DNA of 64,000 nt. It comes from CAZBGQ01 sp964491515. Lineage in GTDB: Bacteria > Patescibacteriota > Gracilibacteria > UBA1369 > UBA12473. Below, piece by piece: positions 1-7,583 of this stretch. The stretch lies in contig CAZBGQ010000005.1 of the NCBI GenBank assembly GCA_964491515.1, positions 1-64,000 on the forward strand, given 5' to 3'. Within the stretch, counting starts at the first letter, position 1; each line of letters opens with the position of its first letter. A program made the position numbers and the translations under genes. Under the pieces are notes generated by a model. It ran no database searches. It was not told the origin of the DNA and was given only the letters and a program-made list of their open reading frames with translations.

Positions 1-2
1 AA

Positions 3-104
3 AAACGGTTCGGCTTTGGCGGAGACGTTTTTAAAGTAGCCGAATTCGAGTTTGTGAAGGTTCCGGCATCGAGCGAGAGAGGGGTAGTGAGCTTGTATCC
101 TTAA
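3..104 (+). CDS. C-terminal end of an unidentified protein (partial)
   Basis: An open frame enters from the left edge and ends at TAA (102-104). About 33 residues are visible, beginning KRFGFGGDVFKVAEF and ending VVSLYP. The hydrophobic and charged pattern looks like real coding sequence rather than a random frame. The stop overlaps the stop of the convergent minus-strand gene by 4 bases, which is common for tightly packed bacterial genes. There is too little sequence to name a family. The alternative is a chance open frame. Confidence 0.5.
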   Translation, partial: KRFGFGGDVFKVAEFEFVKVPASSERGVVSLYP

Positions 105-1294
105 ATGCTCTCAACCAACTTCCTACTACCATCGCATGTAACTCGGATTAAATCACCATCTTGAAATTCTTTATAATCCCCTACAGTAGAGGAGCTTAAA
201 TCAACAATTCCTCCTCCTGGATGGGCTAAACATTTTTGAGCAAATCTAGTGCTTTGATGTGACAAATAAGGTTTTAAACTGACAACATACCCCCTTATTG
301 CTAGGAGCTGTTCCTGCAAGGTTAGTCTTTGAGTAGTGCCTTTTGCGGCAAGATCAAACAAGTAGGGAACATTCGGATTTTTTTGTTCGAAATCTAGTGC
401 TCTTTGGCGTGTTTCCCCCTGAATATAAACCAGTTCAATCCCTTCTGGAGGGGTAACTCCTATGAGCCGATTTCTGCCATATACAAGTTTTCCTTGTGGT
501 AATTCAAAATCGGCTACTCTTCTAGGCGCAAATAAACGTATCTGAAGTAACCAATGAGGCAGATCATTCCCTCTACAGGCCCCTTCATATTGGTATGCTT
601 CTAGTCCGTGATCTAACAGGCCGGCTTCTATAATTAATCTTCTTGTGTCTAACCCTGCGTCAAATAATTCTTCATTGTTAGTTATAAGCCTTCCTCTCAT
701 TTCTTCCCCAACAAAATTGACGGCTTCACTTAATGCCATTCCACGAGATCCTTCATAGCGGTCATATGTTTTATAAGGGGGAAAAGGCCGATGAACATCA
801 ACCATTACAGTTTCAGGTTGATTTGGATGTTCTGTGATTGTGGAATGCGGATATGGGAGTTGTGGAGAAAAAGAGACTGTAACTTTGGAAAGATCTAACT
901 CTACACCGTCTTGTTTTGCGAATTTCTTGAAACCGTACGGCCCTTCAAGTTGTTCTATTAAAGTTCTGGCTACTGATGGAGGATAATCATCAGTTAAGAC
1001 CCCAACGGGAAGATGTGAAATAGTTTCTTCTGCGTCAACTAACGCACTCCAATCACCCGGAAATCCCGGGACACTTGTCCTTGCAATAAACTCAGTTGCA
1101 CCGACCTCTGCACAAGCAGCGCGAAGTCCCCTGGTTAATTCTGGTGCTGTTCGCATTTGGCTTAACTCTTGAAGATTAGCAATCTCCATAGGAGGAACTA
1201 AATTTCGTCCACCAGACACTTGCTCCCGAATGTAAAGCAAAGGTCCATGTTTGCCGCCATATTCTTCGATATGTTCTCTAAATTTTGAATTCAT
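101..1294 (-). CDS. Hypothetical protein, possible remote PEP-synthase/PPDK-like fold
   Basis: This is a 397-residue soluble protein with no signal peptide or membrane segment and an ATG start. I do not recognise the family with confidence. Two stretches weakly recall pyruvate phosphate dikinase/PEP synthase proteins. Around residues 67-85 there is ARTSVPGFPGDWSALVD, like the ATP-grasp RSS segment. Near the C terminus HPGGGIVDLSSSTVGDY followed by FQDGDLIRVTCDG resembles the phosphohistidine swivel domain. The usual catalytic TSH-type histidine context is not clearly preserved, so this may be coincidence. The gene appears to be transcribed alone from a TTGACT/TTTAAT promoter just upstream. 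Confidence 0.6.
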   Translation of the reverse strand: MNSKFREHIEEYGGKHGPLLYIREQVSGGRNLVPPMEIANLQELSQMRTAPELTRGLRAACAEVGATEFIARTSVPGFPGDWSALVDAEETISHLPVGVLTDDYPPSVARTLIEQLEGPYGFKKFAKQDGVELDLSKVTVSFSPQLPYPHSTITEHPNQPETVMVDVHRPFPPYKTYDRYEGSRGMALSEAVNFVGEEMRGRLITNNEELFDAGLDTRRLIIEAGLLDHGLEAYQYEGACRGNDLPHWLLQIRLFAPRRVADFELPQGKLVYGRNRLIGVTPPEGIELVYIQGETRQRALDFEQKNPNVPYLFDLAAKGTTQRLTLQEQLLAIRGYVVSLKPYLSHQSTRFAQKCLAHPGGGIVDLSSSTVGDYKEFQDGDLIRVTCDGSRKLVESI

Positions 1295-1314
1295 ATAATT
1301 TTGGACAGGGGAGA

Positions 1315-1343
1315 ATTAAATCATCTCAATCTGTTGTAGTCAA
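1315..1343 (-). promoter_or_regulatory. Predicted sigma-70-type promoter for the 397-aa orphan gene
   Basis: Read on the minus strand, the -35 is TTGACT (1338-1343), the spacer is 17 bases and the -10 is TTTAAT (1315-1320). The -10 lies about 20 bases upstream of the ATG at 1294, which supports that start. Confidence 0.55.
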
Positions 1344-1383
1344 AGAAAAGCCATTTATAATGCATCATGAACGGGGATGTTAG

Positions 1384-2325
1384 TTAGGCAAGTAATCGAT
1401 GAGCTAATTCTACCGCCCATTCTTGATCCATATAGCCAGGGGAGCTAGCAATGGTTACGCAACCTGCAAGAGGAATGAGCATTTTTAGTAACTGAATGTG
1501 GTAGGCCACAAGAAATACATCATCTTTAATTGGCACAAAATAGTCCAAATCGATATCAAGAACAAAATCACGAGGATCGGGTGGATTTTTTAGTATTTCG
1601 GATACGGCATGGCCTGTGAGTTTTGTTTTTAAATTGCCAAAAGAATTGTAGTGTCTTGAGCCCCATGATTGACGTCTACCATGCCAGCCGAATGATTCTT
1701 CTTTGTGGGTGGGTGGAGCGACCCATAAACTCCCTTCCCTCACTAATCCAGCTCGTATAGCTGGTTCAATAAATTGCTGCACTTCTAGTAATGTACCCGA
1801 AAAATCTGCCATCATTGATAAATTGTTGATATCAAAAGGTTCTGAATACATCCCCTTAAGTACTATTTCCCAGGCATCGGAGTCACTATGATCATCTACA
1901 TGAATTAAATAAGCGCCTGGTCTAATTAATCCCTCTTTTAGCGCTTCGGTCCATGCAAAAAGCGCTAGATTATGATTATCGATGACATATATCCTTGGGC
2001 GATCAGTAAGTCTAACAAGCGAATGTAATCCTTTATGTGTGTAGTCATCGTTCCCCGACTTCATAGAGCATGGTCCGTAATGCGTCCATTCATCGCCTGC
2101 ATAGGCGCCAATATCTTGAACAGTCCCTAGAATTAAGGGGGTTCTTCGGTAACTACTGTCGGGCGTAATATCCGGTTCAGGGAAATGAATTGATCGTCCT
2201 CCTTCATATTCGACGGGGATTCCTGCTGCTTGCCTTCTTGCCCAAATAGTCGGGTCTATGGGGAGAGCTTTGTGCTCGAGTTCTCTATCCTTGATAGGTG
2301 CGGGCCAGAATTCTCTTTCAAACAT
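1384..2325 (-). CDS. UPF0489 family protein, arginase/deacetylase-like fold (peptide-arginase-like)
   Basis: The 313-residue protein carries the conserved motifs of the UPF0489 (C5orf22-like) family: DNHNLALFAW at 116-125, HVDDHSD at 142-148 and DIDLDYF at 257-263. A further motif, SPGYMDQEWA, lies at 295-304. The histidine and aspartates match the layout of the dinuclear metal site in arginase-fold enzymes (DxHxD and DxDxD). A UPF0489 member, OspR, is known to convert arginine to ornithine in a ribosomally made peptide; most of the family is uncharacterised. Here a metal-dependent hydrolase acting on a peptide or guanidino substrate is a reasonable inference. The start is an ATG behind a good promoter. 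No precursor peptide is evident beside it. Confidence 0.8.
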   Translation of the reverse strand: MFEREFWPAPIKDRELEHKALPIDPTIWARRQAAGIPVEYEGGRSIHFPEPDITPDSSYRRTPLILGTVQDIGAYAGDEWTHYGPCSMKSGNDDYTHKGLHSLVRLTDRPRIYVIDNHNLALFAWTEALKEGLIRPGAYLIHVDDHSDSDAWEIVLKGMYSEPFDINNLSMMADFSGTLLEVQQFIEPAIRAGLVREGSLWVAPPTHKEESFGWHGRRQSWGSRHYNSFGNLKTKLTGHAVSEILKNPPDPRDFVLDIDLDYFVPIKDDVFLVAYHIQLLKMLIPLAGCVTIASSPGYMDQEWAVELAHRLLA

Positions 2326-2352
2326 TAGGCTAATTTAAAACAATAGTGGCGA

Positions 2353-2381
2353 ATTATAGGTCAGGTTAAGACATATGGCAA
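2353..2381 (-). promoter_or_regulatory. Predicted promoter for the UPF0489 gene
   Basis: Minus-strand -35 TTGCCA (2376-2381), 17-base spacer, perfect -10 TATAAT (2353-2358), 27 bases before the ATG. Confidence 0.6.
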
Positions 2382-2417
2382 GAATATGGCATGGCATACA
2401 TGAAAACTTCGAATTCC

Positions 2418-2460
2418 ATCAGGGGGCTTCGCTTTCTAACCTGTAAAAAACGGGGGTAAA
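2418..2460 (+). repeat. Dispersed intergenic repeat copy (related to 46861-46908)
   Basis: The stretch ATCAGGGGGCTTCGC, then TTTCTAACCTGTAAAAA, matches 46861-46890 at about 27 of 32 positions allowing one gap. The 46861 copy continues into a sequence like the 3' end of tRNA-His; this copy does not. It lies between two minus-strand genes. Confidence 0.45.
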
Positions 2461-2469
2461 CCTGTTAAG

Positions 2470-3443
2470 CTAAGCTTCGCCCACGGAATCTTCTAAATAG
2501 ATATTCAGATACCAACGAGCTTCAGTAAGTAATTGCGAAATTCGTGAGTCACTTACCCCGAAGATTTCTCCAATTTCTTTTAATTTTAGATCGTGATAAT
2601 AGTACAAATTAACTATTTCACGAAGGCGAGGGGGGAGATATTTAATACAGTTTCGAAGAGCAGCCTGATATTCTTGAGCCCCTAGGTCAACATCAGACGG
2701 GATGGCTTTGTGGTCTGGGATAGTATCTAGTAAAACATCTTCCGTTGAATCAGAACGATGCACTACCTTGAGATGAGGTTCCTCACAATCAGCTAAAAGT
2801 TTGTAATATTGGGGCATGGTAAGACCGATTTCATCGGCCACTTCTTGATGAATGGGGGCACGTTTTAACTGTTGAGCCAAGCGTTGCTTCGTTTTTTCCA
2901 ATTTAGTTTTCTCTTCCCTCCTTGTGCGTGACATAGGATCTTGCGCACGTAGAGCGTCGAGGATCGCTCCTTTAATGCGCCATTCAACATAGGTCCCAAA
3001 TTTTGCTTTTGTGTGATCAAATTTATTTAGAGCATCTAAAAACCCTAAAAACCCCTCATTAATTAAATCGTCTAACTGAATAGAAGCTCCACTAGGTAAC
3101 CTACTAGCAATACGTCGCGCGATGAAAGTAACTTTAGGCGAATATATAGCAATCGCTTCTTCACGCGTCATGCCGTCATAACTAATAGCTGGTTTATGTT
3201 CTTCCACATATTTCTCTTCTTGTCTCGCTTGCTCTCTCGCAAGAACAGGAGCTACGAAAATAGGTCGACCTAATATTTTAAATGATCCAGGAAGTTGAAT
3301 AGCTTTAACACTCTCTGGACTAAATTCTTCTCCTTTAGCAGCAACTAGCTCACGAACTAGAGCTAAGATAAATTCCTCTGGATCATCCAGTAATAATGCA
3401 TCGATCCCTTCACTATTCGTCGAATATTTGATTCCTTTGGTGA
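2470..3443 (-). CDS. RNA polymerase sigma factor, FliA/WhiG type, with N-terminal extension running into an assembly gap
   Basis: From the GTG at 3207 there is a complete alternative sigma factor of 245 residues. Region 2 is visible as LDDLINEGFLGFLDALNKFD and FGTYVEWRIKGAILDALR, and region 3 follows DPMSRTRREEK. Region 4 has LPPRLREIVNLYYYHDLKLK with a helix-turn-helix at IFGVSDSRISQLLTEAR. The frame stays open upstream of the GTG for another 78 codons until the N run. That extension reads like real protein (for example LLLDDPEEFILALVRELVAA and KILGRPIFVAPVLARER). I therefore mark the visible frame up to 3443. The true start may be the GTG, in the gap, or in the upstream gene at 3544-4905. 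CPR bacteria are not expected to have flagella, so its regulon is probably not motility. Confidence 0.85.
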
Positions 3444-3543
3444 NNNNNNNNNNNNNNNNNNNNNNNNNNNNNNNNNNNNNNNNNNNNNNNNNNNNNNNNN
3501 NNNNNNNNNNNNNNNNNNNNNNNNNNNNNNNNNNNNNNNNNNN
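3444..3543. other. Assembly gap of 100 N
   Basis: Exactly 100 N is the usual placeholder for a gap of unknown length, so frames on the two sides cannot be compared by counting. It interrupts coding sequence on the minus strand. Confidence 0.97.
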
Positions 3544-4905
3544 CTACAGATAGATCTTCTTCTATCTCTACGCTTTCCTGGGTCTTGGCAATAAAAGACT
3601 CATAGATTAAGGGAAGTGGGGCTTCCAAAATATCCATCAAGTCCATTCCCTTTTGAGCTTCTAAGCACCTTATGGCATCTTCCCGATCAAATTTGCATCC
3701 AAGTCTTCGCCCTGCCATATCGAGAGCTTCACCGATGATTTCTCGTCGTTGATCTGTAGATAATCCAGGAATATTTTGAGCTAATAATCGCACACAATTT
3801 ACACCTTCCTCTGTAGCAGTAAGCTCGATTAATCCAGCTTTTGATAATAATTTAAGAGGTTCTCGAAGTCCCATATAAATAGCCGAGTTGGATTTGCCTC
3901 TAAATAGTCCAGCTAAGTACTCTTTAGTGAGAACTAGTTCGTTTGTCGATGATAGAATCAGTGCTTGTAAAAGAGGAGCGGAATATTTTGAGGGCGGAAT
4001 TTTTATAGAAGAAAGAATTCCTATTATATAAGCTCGAGCAAAAGTATATTTTAGAATATCCTCAAAATCACAAATATTGATTTGTTCTCGCGGTTCGGGC
4101 GACTCTAAAGTATCTCTAGTTTGAGTAGATATTGAAGTCTTCATTCCAAGGATTGGCAAGTCCAAATCAAATTCATTCAAGCGGGCATCAGAAGCATCCA
4201 TCGTTTTAGTTTCCCCAAATTGTTCAAGGAGTCTTGGGTTGGGATAATAGCGTTCTCCATCTCTATAAATAATATCGTGATGACCTTTGCTTTGAAGTTG
4301 GTTAAATAACTTTTGCGCGTGACCACGATGAGGAGGGTGAGGTAAGAAACCAGCCATCCCCATTGCCATAACTCTCATCGCGAATTTTCGTAGACGTTCA
4401 TCTTTCAAATTGAGACTATTACTCCATACTAATGCGCTTGAAAAGCGATGTTCTTCTTTTGCTCGAGCAATAATGTCTTCATGAATGTCGGTCAAAGCTA
4501 CCGCAGGAAGAAGAGCACGAACCAAACGCATTTTTGTCATTCTTCCTATAAATTCACTAGCAGCTAGAGGAGGATCCAATTCAAGCAAAGGGATTCTTTT
4601 TTCTAGTATTCGTCTGCGCAACCATTTGATGGCTTGACTCATACTTATATCTATTCCTGACTCTAATGCATATGGATTTCGTTCTCGGAAATAGGCAGCA
4701 GTAGTTCTTTTAGGTACCCATTCATCAACTTTCATGGCCAAGGGGGCCATTATTTGTGGGAAAGATCTATTATTCCTTGCCATCAGCCCGAGTTCTACTA
4801 GAGCTGATGATATATACGCTTCAGCAACATGATTAGCTTTGACAATAGATGTCGGTGGTTCGTCAGGCTCCGAAGGGCCGCATTTACCTAGATGTCCTTC
4901 AAACA
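3544..4905 (-). CDS. Hypothetical protein, C terminus lost in the gap; possible N-terminal part of the sigma-factor protein
   Basis: About 454 residues are visible before the gap. A longer frame begins at a TTG at 4978, but the first ATG is at 4905 (MFEGHLGKCGPSEPDE) and is the better start. The protein is soluble and helical, with basic stretches such as KWLRRRILEKR and motifs such as HPPHRGHAQKLF. The segment LTKEYLAGLFRGKSNSAIY followed by LKLLSKAGLIEL looks like a winged-helix or replication-initiator-type DNA-binding region, but this is only an impression. Frame and spacing allow it to be one polypeptide with the sigma factor beyond the gap. No family was recognised. Confidence 0.6.
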
Positions 4906-5002
4906 TATATAAATAGTATTTTTGACTTTGGGGAGATAATAACAGCGACTCTAAGATACACAAAAGTAGAGAATACAAAATTTGTATTGTTGCATAAAAT
5001 GG

Positions 5003-5040
5003 ACTACTTCTTAACCTGTGAAAAGACTTGGGTGGCTATT
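5003..5040 (+). repeat. Fragment resembling the tRNA-His 3' end and its flank
   Basis: TGTGAAA, six bases, then GGGTGGCT has the same spacing and orientation as the 3' end of the tRNA-His gene at 51535-51558. It lies in the divergent intergenic region before the zinc-ribbon gene. Confidence 0.45.
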
Positions 5041-5091
5041 GCATGACCTAATAGATTCTGATAAGCTAATACTCTAAATTATCGCTTTCTT

Positions 5092-6636
5092 ATGCAATGC
5101 ACTCAATGTAAATCACAATTTGATTACGCATCAGGGGAACAAGAAGCCTATGCAGGATTTGATGCGGAACTACCCACAATATGCCCCCAATGCAGACACA
5201 AAAGGCACTTGATTTTTCGCAATGAAAGAAGACTTTTTTACAATAAAAGTCATAAGTCTGGTAAAAAAATCATTTCCACTTACCCGGAAAGCAGTCCCTT
5301 TAAAATCATTGATAAGGACGAATGGTGGGATGACAGCTTTGACGCAACCGCTTATGGCCGTGATTTTGATTTCAATCGACCTTTTTTCGAACAATTCAAA
5401 GACCTCCAAAAAGAGGTCCCACGTTGGGCAAGAATGTACATCAACTGTGAAAATAGTGAATTCACAAACAACAGCGCAGAAATCAAAGATAGTTACCTGA
5501 CATTCTCATCGTATGATAGTGAAAATCTCTATTATTGCATGAGAGTAATAGGATCAACTAGCTGTATTGACTGCCTTAACGTACGGAAAAGCGAATTTTG
5601 TTCACAATGCGTAGAATGCAAAAAATGCTACAACCTTCATTATTCTCAACTCTCGGAGAGCTGCAATGACTCGTATTTTCTTTACGATTGTAAGAATTGC
5701 AACGACTGCATTATGTCTGTGCAACTTCGAAACAAGCAGTATATGATTTTGAATCAGCAGTATTCCAAAGAAGAATACAAAGAAAAAAAAGAAATGTTTC
5801 TGAAAGCATTGGCTGAAAACAGAGAGGGGATTGTTAAGCAATTTCAAGATTTTAAGGAGAAATTCACGCACAAGAATTTGCGAATAATCAACTGCGAAAA
5901 TTGTTCGGGCGATTTTATAAACGATTCAAAAAACATACAAAATAGTTTTTATGTATCCGGATCGGAAGACTCTATCAACCTTTATGATTGTCACAATGAC
6001 AAGAACTGTTATGACAACATGGCAAACGAAGAATCAGAACTTTGTCTTGAATGTGATACAGCTTACGATCTTTATAATGCCAAATTTTGTTCCTATACAG
6101 TCACGGGAAGTAATCTCACTTACTGCGACCAATGCGTGAACGTGAAGAACTGTTTTGGTTGCGTAGGATTACATCGCGCTGAGTATGCAATCCTTAATAA
6201 AAAATACTCAAAAGAGGAATACGAAGCTTTGTTGCCAAAGATCATTGAGCACATGAAACAAACCGGAGAATATGGGAAACCTTTCCCAAGCACTCTATCT
6301 TCTTTCCCATATAACATAACCGTAGCCCAAGAATACTATCCTTTGACCAAGGAAGAAGCATTAGCTAGTGGCTACATGTGGCATGACGAAGAAGAGAAGA
6401 AAGACAAAGCTTATAGAATAATACCTCAAGAAATGAAGTTCTATGAAAAATTTAGATTACCACCACCAAAAGTTTCACCTGATGAAAGGTATCGAGAACT
6501 TTTGGCACTTCAGCCACCAAAAATGCTCGTTGACGAAAAATGCTCGAACTGTAACAAAGACATAAAAAGCGTATACCCCAAAGATAGTAATTATAGAATA
6601 GTTTGCGAAGACTGCTATCTGTCAAAAGTCTATTAA
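5092..6636 (+). CDS. Cys-rich double zinc-ribbon protein with internal repeats
   Basis: The protein has 514 residues. An N-terminal zinc ribbon uses C3, C6, C31 and C34 (CTQC and CPQC). A C-terminal ribbon has CSNC and CEDC. Between them is a long region of short Cys-rich, Asn/Asp/Tyr-rich repeats (for example CIDCLNVRKSEFCSQC and CKNCNDC), which could stack as a beta-solenoid. The module ending LRNKQYMILNQQYSKEEY recurs as LHRAEYAILNKKYSKEEY, so the centre is an internal duplication. A paralogue is at 38108-39790. A structural metal-binding or scaffold role is likely, but the function is unknown. A radical SAM gene follows after 31 bases in the same direction and may be co-transcribed. Confidence 0.85.
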   Translation: MQCTQCKSQFDYASGEQEAYAGFDAELPTICPQCRHKRHLIFRNERRLFYNKSHKSGKKIISTYPESSPFKIIDKDEWWDDSFDATAYGRDFDFNRPFFEQFKDLQKEVPRWARMYINCENSEFTNNSAEIKDSYLTFSSYDSENLYYCMRVIGSTSCIDCLNVRKSEFCSQCVECKKCYNLHYSQLSESCNDSYFLYDCKNCNDCIMSVQLRNKQYMILNQQYSKEEYKEKKEMFLKALAENREGIVKQFQDFKEKFTHKNLRIINCENCSGDFINDSKNIQNSFYVSGSEDSINLYDCHNDKNCYDNMANEESELCLECDTAYDLYNAKFCSYTVTGSNLTYCDQCVNVKNCFGCVGLHRAEYAILNKKYSKEEYEALLPKIIEHMKQTGEYGKPFPSTLSSFPYNITVAQEYYPLTKEEALASGYMWHDEEEKKDKAYRIIPQEMKFYEKFRLPPPKVSPDERYRELLALQPPKMLVDEKCSNCNKDIKSVYPKDSNYRIVCEDCYLSKVY

Positions 6637-6667
6637 ACGCAACCGATTCAAATAATCCCTTCGAGCC

Positions 6668-7552
6668 ATGGAGAGTGAAGTCAAATTAGTGGAACCAATG
6701 TACCCTTGCCAAGATATGCCGGTAGTCGTTTTTGAAAACCGTTGCCCTCAAGCCTGTCTATATTGCGATCTATGCGAAAGAGGCTTTGACGATGAGGAAG
6801 TCATAGCATCAGGGAGAAAAGAAGTTTTGGAGGCGTTAGTAGGTTACGGTAAAGCATACTTTAGTGCCGTTACCGACTGTCTTTTGGGCGGAAATGAAGA
6901 GATAACTTACGAGCTACTTAATGGTGTTTGGCAGCGTAGAGAAGATTTCATGCCCTTGGTAATAACAAAACAGGTTATAAGTGAAAGGATCTTAGCTCTT
7001 TTAGCTGAACACTCGGGACAAGCCAACGTCTTCGTTTCAGTCCCAAGCTTAAACGACGACCTACTTGCACTATTAGAACCGGGAGCCGCCAAAGCTTCAG
7101 ACAGAATAGAAAGCATCGGAAGATTAACGGAAGCAGGAGTTGATGTTGTAGCCGTCATTATGCCTTGGTTCAATATTTACGAAGAAGGAGAAAGTATCGA
7201 AGATCTACCAGCAGAACTGGCAAGAGTGGGGGTTAGATATTGCGTCCTAGGTACAGGGGTTTTACCTGAGATCCAATTACAAAAATTCTTGAGCACCGGA
7301 AACGCAGCAATAATAAGATTTGTGCGAGAAATGCAAGAACAACAACAGGTCGCAACCAAAATCGGCTACGTAATGCCTCTCGATAGAAGGGTTGAATTAT
7401 TCGGAGAAATGATCGCGGCACTAACAAAACATGGTATCCAGGGAAAAATATGTACCGCAGACAATCCTGATTTCGATGTTAAAAGTGGGCTACCTCTTTG
7501 TGCCAAGGCAAATGAACCTTTGTGTGCAACATTAACAAGTTCAATGGTTTGA
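6668..7552 (+). CDS. Radical SAM protein, SplB/photolyase-like architecture
   Basis: This 294-residue protein has the radical SAM cluster motif CPQACLYC (C26, C30, C33), which would bind a [4Fe-4S] cluster and S-adenosylmethionine. A further Cys follows at 36. The later pattern VITKQVISERILALL, VFVSVPSLNDDLLALLEPG, then RIESIGRLTEAGVDVVAVI is typical of spore-photoproduct-lyase-like and related TIM-barrel radical SAM enzymes. The C terminus has two more cysteines (LPLCAKANEPLC) that could hold an auxiliary site. The substrate cannot be read from sequence. It lies directly after the Cys-rich protein, so that protein may be its substrate or partner. It stops at TGA. Confidence 0.85.
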   Translation: MESEVKLVEPMYPCQDMPVVVFENRCPQACLYCDLCERGFDDEEVIASGRKEVLEALVGYGKAYFSAVTDCLLGGNEEITYELLNGVWQRREDFMPLVITKQVISERILALLAEHSGQANVFVSVPSLNDDLLALLEPGAAKASDRIESIGRLTEAGVDVVAVIMPWFNIYEEGESIEDLPAELARVGVRYCVLGTGVLPEIQLQKFLSTGNAAIIRFVREMQEQQQVATKIGYVMPLDRRVELFGEMIAALTKHGIQGKICTADNPDFDVKSGLPLCAKANEPLCATLTSSMV

Positions 7553-7583
7553 TCTGATCTTTGATCTATCACTCACATTATAA

